A stretch of DNA of 15,403 bases from the NCBI GenBank assembly GCA_002292805.1, contig DBCA01000024.1:3570-18972 (forward strand), given 5' to 3'. The position numbers were made by a program, and so were the translations under genes. This stretch comes from Caryophanales bacterium UBA970 (GTDB taxonomy: Bacteria; Bacillota_I; Bacilli_A; RFN20; CAG-826). This document shows, one piece after another, positions 6,938-14,900 of this stretch. The notes under the pieces are model-generated. The model was given only the letters and a program-made list of their open reading frames with translations. It had not been told where the DNA came from and searched no databases. The stretch's first letter is position 1, and each line of letters starts with the position of its first letter.

Positions 6938-8178
6938 TTTTCGATTTCTTCAATGGTTTTAGGAATATCGACGGAGAGATTTTCACAACCTTTTTCCGTG
7001 ATTAAAATGTTATCTTCAATGCGAATACCAATCCCTAATTCTTTGATGTATAAGCCTGGTTCAACCGTGATCACACACCCTGGTTCTAAAGGAATATCAC
7101 GCGCAATTGGATCGTGGGTATCTAATCCTAAATGGTGACCGACGTTGTGATAGTAGATTTTACCTATGTCTTCCGCCTTTTTTATCCAACCCTCTTTGAC
7201 AGCAGCATCTGCTAAAAACTTTAAGCACGCTTGTTGTAAATCAACAATTTTTAATCCTGGTTTTGCCATTTGAATAATCAATTGATTAGCTTTTAACACG
7301 GTTTCATAGATTTGTTTTTGTAACGGATTAAATTTTCGGTTCGCTGGATACGTCCTGGTAATATCACCTCGGTACTGACCATTGGTCGCGCCTAGATCAC
7401 AAAGGACCAAAGCACCATCTGCGATTTTATCTTTGGGGTTTGGGTAGTGAAGAATGATGGCATTTTTACCACTGGCAATAATGGTTTCAAACGCCAAACC
7501 CATATTCCCGTACTCTTTAATCGCGTATTGGAATAAACCCTCGATTTGATGTTCGAACAATCCTGGTTTTAAATGTTTACGGATACTTTGTAACCCATAC
7601 GCAGTTCCCTTGATGGCAACACGAATGGCCTCAACTTCTTTTGGCGATTTAATCATACGAAGTTTCGTTAACATGGGATAAGCATTTTCAATCGTTAATG
7701 CTGGATATTGTTTCTTTAAGTCTTCGGCAGAACGTTCCGTTGTTTTTAAATGACCATCCATCACGTTATTCTTTTCCAAGTCGAGGTAGGCGTGAGTCAC
7801 TTTGCCGTATCCGTTGGTATCCAATAACATTTCTTTAAGTCTTGTATCAATCATGGACATCATGAAAATATCATGAACGCCACTGGTCTTCGTGGCAGTT
7901 TCGACATCAAGTTTCTTGCCAACCCACCGTGTTTTTGTTTCATCAATTTCATCAATAAATAAATATGTTTTGACGGTGGTTGGGGTTTTTAACATTACCA
8001 AAATACTATTTTCTTGCTCAATGCCTGTTAAGTAAAAGAAGTTTTTATTCACAACAAATGGGAACGTAGCATCCGCGCTTGATTTGATAAGCCCACCTGA
8101 ATATAAAATAACAATGGATTGCTCCATGATGTGCTGAAATAATTTTTCTCTTCTTGTGATGTATTCTTTTGAATCCAT
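6934..8178 (-). CDS. pepP: Xaa-Pro aminopeptidase (M24B family, PepP-like)
   Basis: A two-metal peptidase that removes an N-terminal residue preceding proline, used in turnover of peptides in the cytoplasm. The 414-residue protein has the long N-terminal creatinase-like domain (residues 1 to about 160) and the pita-bread catalytic domain. The five metal ligands are visible: two Asp in LCDLGATNGQYRGDITRTY (near 260 and 271), His in HNVGHHLGLDTHD (near 347), Glu in ITVEPGLYI (near 364) and Glu in GIRIEDNILIT (near 387). I prefer the ATG at 8178, which has GGAAGG seven bases upstream, over the in-frame TTG at 8193 lying inside mrp. The gene starts two bases after the mrp stop and is the last of a giant gene-mrp-pepP series. 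Paralogues with slightly different specificity (PepQ) exist, but the N-terminal domain favours PepP. Confidence 0.93.
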   Translation of the reverse strand: MDSKEYITRREKLFQHIMEQSIVILYSGGLIKSSADATFPFVVNKNFFYLTGIEQENSILVMLKTPTTVKTYLFIDEIDETKTRWVGKKLDVETATKTSGVHDIFMMSMIDTRLKEMLLDTNGYGKVTHAYLDLEKNNVMDGHLKTTERSAEDLKKQYPALTIENAYPMLTKLRMIKSPKEVEAIRVAIKGTAYGLQSIRKHLKPGLFEHQIEGLFQYAIKEYGNMGLAFETIIASGKNAIILHYPNPKDKIADGALVLCDLGATNGQYRGDITRTYPANRKFNPLQKQIYETVLKANQLIIQMAKPGLKIVDLQQACLKFLADAAVKEGWIKKAEDIGKIYYHNVGHHLGLDTHDPIARDIPLEPGCVITVEPGLYIKELGIGIRIEDNILITEKGCENLSVDIPKTIEEIEN

Positions 8179-8180
8179 AA

Positions 8181-8936
8181 TCAATCCTTCCAATGTTGAA
8201 GCATTGCTTCAATGTCAATCATTGATACTTGTTCAATTTTACCATGGTCAATCAAACTAGGTAAATCTGATTGCAGGGGTAATCTTGCCAACAGAGGAAT
8301 CTTATATTTTTCCCAGATTGGTAAATCCGATGATGTTTGAAAAAATGAATGCTTCTTATCACATTGATCACAGACAAAATAACTGTAGTTTTCGATGATG
8401 CCTTTGATTGGTTTTTTGACAATATCGGCCATTTGGATGCCTTTACTGACAATACTTTGAACAATTTCTTGTGGGGTGGTCACCATGATGATTTCATCGA
8501 CGTGAAGACTTTCTAACACCGTCATTGCTACATCTCCTGTTCCAGGTGGTAAATCAATCAATAAATAGTCAAGTTCTCCCCAAATCACATCAACATAAAA
8601 TTGCCGAATCAAATCAAGGACAAGCGGAGAACGCCAGACGATGGGTTCATCTTGTGTTGATAATAAAAGCTGTGAAGATATTAACTTAATCCCTAATGAG
8701 GTGACCACAGGTAAGATCAAACCATCTTGGCCAACGATTTTATCTGTGATGGCAAATAACTTTGAGATGGTAGGTCCAATGATGTCTGCATCTAAAATGC
8801 CAACTCTATTTCCTAGTCGAGTTAAATGGGTTGCAAGCAAAGCGGTGACTGTGCTTTTGCCCACCCCACCTTTACTAGACATAATCGCAATCGTTTTTTT
8901 TAACGTTGAGCGCGAATTAACTTCAAAGGTTTTCAT
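8181..8936 (-). CDS. mrp: Mrp/ApbC-type P-loop ATPase, iron-sulfur cluster carrier
   Basis: Mrp proteins are dimeric cytoplasmic ATPases that carry and deliver Fe-S clusters. The deviant Walker A KGGVGKST is at residues 22-29, followed by the switch region LDADIIGPTISKLF and the Walker B-like LLIDLPPGTGDVAMT. A CDQC pair at about 188-191 supplies the cluster-bridging cysteines that define the family and separate it from MinD or ParA. At 251 residues it lacks the N-terminal MIP18 (DUF59) domain of the roughly 350-residue Bacillus form. The ATG follows the stop of the giant gene by five bases, with only a weak, very close AAAGG before it, so coupled translation is likely. I found no promoter in the end of the giant gene. 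pepP follows two bases later. Confidence 0.93.
   Translation of the reverse strand: MKTFEVNSRSTLKKTIAIMSSKGGVGKSTVTALLATHLTRLGNRVGILDADIIGPTISKLFAITDKIVGQDGLILPVVTSLGIKLISSQLLLSTQDEPIVWRSPLVLDLIRQFYVDVIWGELDYLLIDLPPGTGDVAMTVLESLHVDEIIMVTTPQEIVQSIVSKGIQMADIVKKPIKGIIENYSYFVCDQCDKKHSFFQTSSDLPIWEKYKIPLLARLPLQSDLPSLIDHGKIEQVSMIDIEAMLQHWKD
8186..8191 (-). promoter_or_regulatory. Ribosome binding site that fixes the pepP start
   Basis: GGAAGG on the minus strand lies seven bases before the ATG at 8178 and within the last codons of mrp. It rules in the ATG and makes the upstream TTG at 8193, which lies in front of this site, unlikely. Confidence 0.8.
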
Positions 8937-8941
8937 CGCCT

Positions 8942-11900
8942 TTAGGCACCAAAAGCGTAAGTGATTTTTTCCGCCTCAATTTCAAAGACAAAATCATCTT
9001 CATATGGTTGTTGACTTAGAATGGTTAGAATGCCGCTTGGATTGGTAATTGGGTTTGGGGTCGTCATGGTGATGATCAATGCCGACAAACCGTCAAAACC
9101 TGTATTTGTCACAATTCTAGCCCCGTAAAATAACTGAGCAATTTGACTAATTTTTGCATCAGACCAAGTCGTGAAGTCAGTCGCAATAGGATAAGGACCT
9201 CCAGGAACAAGGAGGTTAGCTCGTGAACCCATCTTAATCAACGCTGATTCCATGGCAGTCACGTCGGTTGAACTTGGTGGGTTTGAAATTCCTTTGATCG
9301 CTGATAAAAATTCCAAAGCCCCTTCAATGCCATCTGCCTCAATTGGATTTAAGAGTTGGAAATCATTGGTTAAATCAAAATTAGCATCATAGAAATTTAA
9401 TTGTTTTAATGGATTACTGGCGTCACCAAAGTATGGAGCTTCAGTATCTTCAACCAAGACATATTCATTCTTAAAAATATCAGTAAAGAATCCTGCCGAT
9501 AATTCAGAAACCATGAAGGCGCGATCGGTAATCGTGTGACCGGTTGCCGTATACGTTAACTCAATCAAGGAACGCATTTCCGCGCTAAATTCATCGAGGT
9601 TGGCTGCATTAGAAACATTAGTAAATCCAGAAATCGTCGCAATAAATGAGTCTAAGCGATTGGCTTCAAATGGTTCATCAAAATCGCCACTAAAAATATT
9701 TTCAACCCGAATCACTTTGGCTTCTTTGTCAGTTGGTAAGGTGGTTAGATAATTAAAATACTTTCCAACATTCGCTGTATTTAAAAAATTATAGAATGTG
9801 AGGGCCCGGGTTTTAAAACTACCTGGGGTCGTGACATTAAAAGGAGTCAATCCTGTTTGACTTGCAGATGGGTTAAGAATATTGGTTGCATGATTACCAA
9901 ATATGTTTGATTTTGATAGCAAATTAACCAAGGGGAACAGAGATCCTCCATCATTTAAGAAACTTGTGACATTAAAGCCACCACTAATTGAAATGTATGC
10001 TTCATCCCCTTCATCGTAAAAACCAACCAATAAACCACGAATCAACCCAACTCGGGTGGCAGTTCCAGGGAGGACGCTATAATCCATGACATCGATATCT
10101 TCAAGTAAAAACTCAACTGGGGTCAATTCATAGGTTTCGTTATCTTCTGTATAGGTACCAAACTCAATACTTTCAAAGGCGTCTTGAACCATCTTTTTAA
10201 CCGCATCGGAGGTTAAGGAAGAATAATTTAAGGCCGCCATGATTCGCCCAATTGAGGTAGGTGATAATGCGCCTGGATCAATCGAGGATGCGCTTTCTAG
10301 ATTTGGCAAAGCAACTTTAAATTCTTTGAAAATTCTAAAGAACGCTGTAATTTCGCCAACTTGAGCCCCATCATTCAACCACCCATCGGTTAAATGCGTG
10401 GTGTTGTTGACAGGGAATAAGGTGGAGAAGTTTAACACCAAGTGGTCCGCTTTGGCATTTGCATTACCAAACGGCGCATCCGCTAAACGATTGGCATCAT
10501 AAGCAAGCGCAGCCATTCCAGTGTCTTTAAACATCTTGGCCATCATTTGTTCAAAAATGGTTAAATCCGTGGCCAATGACGTCGCGGGTCCAGTTTGGTG
10601 AAACACTTGAGACTCATATAAATCCGTGACCAAGTTAGCCATGTCATCAATGCCTTCATCAGATAAATCCTTAATCGATCCGTAACTTCGATTACCCACT
10701 ACTTTCACGTCGGAGAAAATCGATAAAATTGCCGAAATTTCTGTCGGTTCATAAGGAAGATAAATGTCATCAACTAATGGACTAATCGGATTGTTTCTAT
10801 TCCCACGATAACGAAAGTTTGCCATTGCGAAATTCACACCAATGGAAGAAAAATCCCCACCGGCTAACATGTTAGAAAATAAATTAGGAATGGCGGGATA
10901 AACGATGAGCGAATCGTTCATCGCCAAAAGCAAGTTTTCAATTTTTGTTAAACCAGCAGGGGTATCAATTAAACTTGCTAAACTTTCTGAAGACCCCGGT
11001 CCAGAGAATGAACTAAAATCAAGATCGAGATTTTTAAACGCTGATAAGATTGCAACAATCTTAGAAATTTCGCCTGTTTCACCAGCCCAATCATCGGTGA
11101 TACTGAGATTTCCAAAGTTGTTGACCATTACACTCATGTCCTCTTGGAGAAAGCCTAATCGAGCAGAATTAATTTCGCCATCGTATACAAAGGTGTCAAT
11201 CGTAGATGTATTTAAGATCATTCTCACGGTTTGTTCAAAGATGGTTAAATCTTCGCTGACATAGCTGTTTCCTAGTTTAAAGGAATTAAAGACATTGGAT
11301 GAATGCATTTTCTTCAGAAGATCATCAAAGAGAATCGGATGGATTAAATCGGATGAAAAAGCAGCGCCACCAGACAAACCAATAGAATTGATGTCCGTGT
11401 AAATATCTAAGATTAAACTAATTTCCACTCCTCGTGTTTCACGATTGGCTTCTTCGTTAAAGAAAGGCGTATTAGCATCACTCATCGTTAAGCCATTGAT
11501 GTTGAATGAGTCAGAATCAAAGATATTACCAAAAAGGTTACCAATGGAAGGAGCAACTAACGTTGAATCATTCATCGATAATAATAAATTTTCAACTTTA
11601 TTCAAACCAACTTCTGTATTCAATAAGTCGCCAATTGCATCCCCACCAAAGTTCGTGAAATCGATATTGGTTTCTTTAAAGGACTCAAGAATCCCAATAA
11701 TGTTATTGATTTCACCATTGACACCAGTCCAATCATCATCCGTTAAACCAACACCAAAATTATTCTCTAAAGCAGCAATGTCATCTTGAAGTAAAAGTAA
11801 TCGATTCGCACTGATCGGTTCATCATAGATAAACGTATCAAGGGTAGATGAATTTAAGATCATTCTCACGGTTTGTTCAAAGATGGTTAAATCATCCAAT

Positions 11901-14900
11901 ACATAACTATTTCCAGTTTTAAACGAATTAAAGACATTGGAATCATGCATTTTATTGAGCAAGGCATCAAACAACAATGGATCAATAAGATCGGCAGAAA
12001 AAGCAGCACCACCGGTGATACCGATATTGTTAATGTCCCAATAAATATCGAGAATTAAACTAATTTCTGTTGCTCGCGCTGATTTGAGAGGTTGTTGGTT
12101 GAAGTAATTCGTGTTGGCATCACTCATGGTTAAGCCGCCGATATCAAAGGCATCGGAGCCAAATACATTGCCAAACAAGTTGCCAATGGCCGGTGAAATA
12201 ATTATGGATTCATTCATGGATAGTAATAGATCTTCCACTTTACCCAAACCAACTTCTGTATTCAATAAATCACCAATCGCATCGCCACCAAAGTTCGTGA
12301 AGTCGATACCAGTGTTTACAAACGACACCATGATATCCACAAAGCGTTGAATTTCGCCATCGAGTCCATCCCAGTCATCGGGGTTATCGGTGCCAAAATT
12401 ATTATCAAGCGCCGTCATATCTTGATACAGTGCGATCACTCTTTGCGCCTCATTCAGTCCATCATAAATAAAGGTGTCTAATGTCGCCGTCGTCAATAAA
12501 AATTGATAGGCTTGTTCAAAGACGGTTAAGTCACCATTAAGACGTGAACGACCTAATTTGAACGAGTTAAATAAAGCTGCATCATGAAGAATGGTCAATA
12601 AATCACCCACGACAAGGATGGTAGATTCATCAAAACCAGCAATGTCAAATGAACCACCGCCATCAAGTCCCATGTCGCTAATCGTATCTAACAAATCTGC
12701 GGTTGCTTGAATTTGTTGGGCTCGACCAGCTTGATTTAATTCTAAAAATACAAAGGTATTTGTATCTGATAAAGATAATGAACCTATATCGAAATTCGAA
12801 CCACCAAAGATTGAATCATAGACGTTATACACAAGCACACGTAATGAGGATGCATTATTAAGTGCGAGCAACACATCAGAAATCGTTTCACCGCTTAATC
12901 CAGTTCCAGACGTCAGATCAGCAATCGAAACGGATTGTAATTCTGCAATAAATCCAACGATGTTTTCTAATTCACCACCAACAAATTCATATTGGAGATC
13001 TCCATTGACATTAAGAATCGGATCACCATCTCCATCGGTAATCATCGTTTTCACACCATACCAATTGGCTCGGGTTGACACTTGATTACTGATGGCGTAA
13101 AAATCGTCAGTAACAATATTAAAATTATCTGCAGGATTGTCATCCCAAGTCGATTGATAAGGAGAAGGATCTTCAAAATAGGTGGCAAGATCAGCAATAC
13201 CGGTAAGTTGGTCTAATAAGAAATCTGGAAAAACATAGTCTCCGTTAGGTTTGATAAAGATTTGTGATGCGGCTAATCCTTGTAAAAGTTCTTCAATCAT
13301 CGATACATCTGAATTGAGGAAATCAATGTTCTCTAAACCATCAGCAAAATTAGTCAACTGTTTGACTAAGTACATCAAATTAGACCCTTCTTCTGTCCAA
13401 GACGTCACATTTCTAAATGAGGTTCCTAAATCTGAATCGAGCAATCCACCGGTTGCCCCAAACAAACTATCAAGAATACCGCCAAAGGATGCGGCAATAA
13501 TCTCAGAGCGATCGGCATAGGCGAAAATTTTATATAAAGTGGCCACGTTAGGATCATCAACATCTTCACTGCCCGTAGTTAAGTCATCAAGGGCGGCAAA
13601 GATATCCCCAGAAATTTCCAATAATCCAGATTCTAAAGCGGTCTTTAAAAAGTTGACCAGTTGATAATTTTCCCCGGCATAGGAAACCGTGTCAAGCGAA
13701 TCAAGTTTGTCATTGTTGTTGGTGTCAATAAAGGTTGTTGTCCATCCATTTTCTTGCCCGACTGGAACGACCTGATTAAAGCCAACATCGATATCGTCTT
13801 CATCAATACCAATACCTTCAACAAGGGTAAAAATCCCTTTGATCATTTGATTATAGTTCGTGGTTTTATTATTCGTGATTGGATTTTTATTGATGATGTC
13901 AGACAAGTAGATGTTGTCCAATAAGCCTATAAGGTCATACGCGATGGTTGGAAATTGATTCAATAAATCACTACTTGCGTCAAGCACATTAAAAGCATAA
14001 CCAAGCATATCGATAACAATAATCAACTCTCTAGATAAGCTTGTAAATTCAAAATTCAAATCTGCACTGGTCAGGGAGAGTAAGCCGAGGAAATCATCTA
14101 ATCCTGCTCCCGTGAGCGTTGATTCTAAAATGCCTGGAACGACAGCAAAAATGATTTGCGAGCGATCAAGGGCAGGAATTAAATCGGTTTTTAATCCTTT
14201 GCGAAATTCACCATCTTCGATTAAGCCTAAAATGTCTAGCGTCTCACCTGGTTCCGGTTCAAGCAGGCCAATTAATGTTTCATTGCTAATGACAGCGTCA
14301 AGAATACTAAAAATCCCACCAAATTCAGCTTTATAATCAAGTCGAACATCTCCTACATCTCCGCTGTTAAAATCTTCAATTAATTGATTTAAACTCGTAT
14401 CATCAAAGCTTTCTCCGGCAACACTGGTTAAGGTTGGTAACAATAAATTTTCCACGATTGCAGGAAGCGCATTCATGATCAAATCAGAATCTAACAACGA
14501 TTGGCGATTGATGGATTTACCTGTGGTTGGGTTGTTATTGATCGGTTCACCAACGGTATTGACTTCACCGATTAGGACTTCAACAAACAAATCTAAATGC
14601 TCACTTAATAAATCAATAATGGATGGTGTTGCTGGTTCATCCACTTGTTTACGACCCAGAGGCTGTGGAGAATCTTGAGCTGGAAGGAGGAGGTCAAAAA
14701 GTCCATCCACTTCAGATGTTAATTCATACACCAAGTCATAAATTAAATTTAATTCTGATCCAAATTGAATGGATTCGTATTCTTCCCATTCCGTAGGTAA
14801 GAATGTAGATAGCCCAACGCCTCCAACTGGACCACCAGCAGCAAGTTCATCCTCTACAAGTTTGAACAATACAGCAGGAATCACTTGTGATAGGAATGGT

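Larger units (their letters stand above)
10922..12217 (-). repeat. Two closely related tandem superunits in the giant gene
   Basis: Units 12217-11576 and 11575-10922 (214 and 218 codons) are alike along their length, roughly two thirds identical at protein level by eye. Shared blocks include GLTMSDANT, EISLILDIY, GGAAFS, SNVFNSFK, DLTIFEQTVRMILN and NNFG. They are the youngest-looking copies of the array, and the preceding unit shares the block just before them. Confidence 0.85.

Noticed and set aside
8179..8193. TTG at 8193 as start of pepP
   Set aside because: It would lie inside mrp and overlap the GGAAGG that serves the ATG at 8178.
8641..8964. 107-codon open frame on the plus strand across mrp
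   Set aside because: Antisense shadow of a well-conserved gene with no ribosome binding site or recognisable protein features.
10905..12350. Several plus-strand open frames of 79-119 codons that look alike
   Set aside because: They resemble each other only because they are antisense to repeated units of the giant gene.
9226..14161. CRISPR array or DNA-level satellite as the cause of the regular spacing
   Set aside because: The period is over 600 bp, the copies differ strongly at DNA level, and one reading frame runs through all of them.
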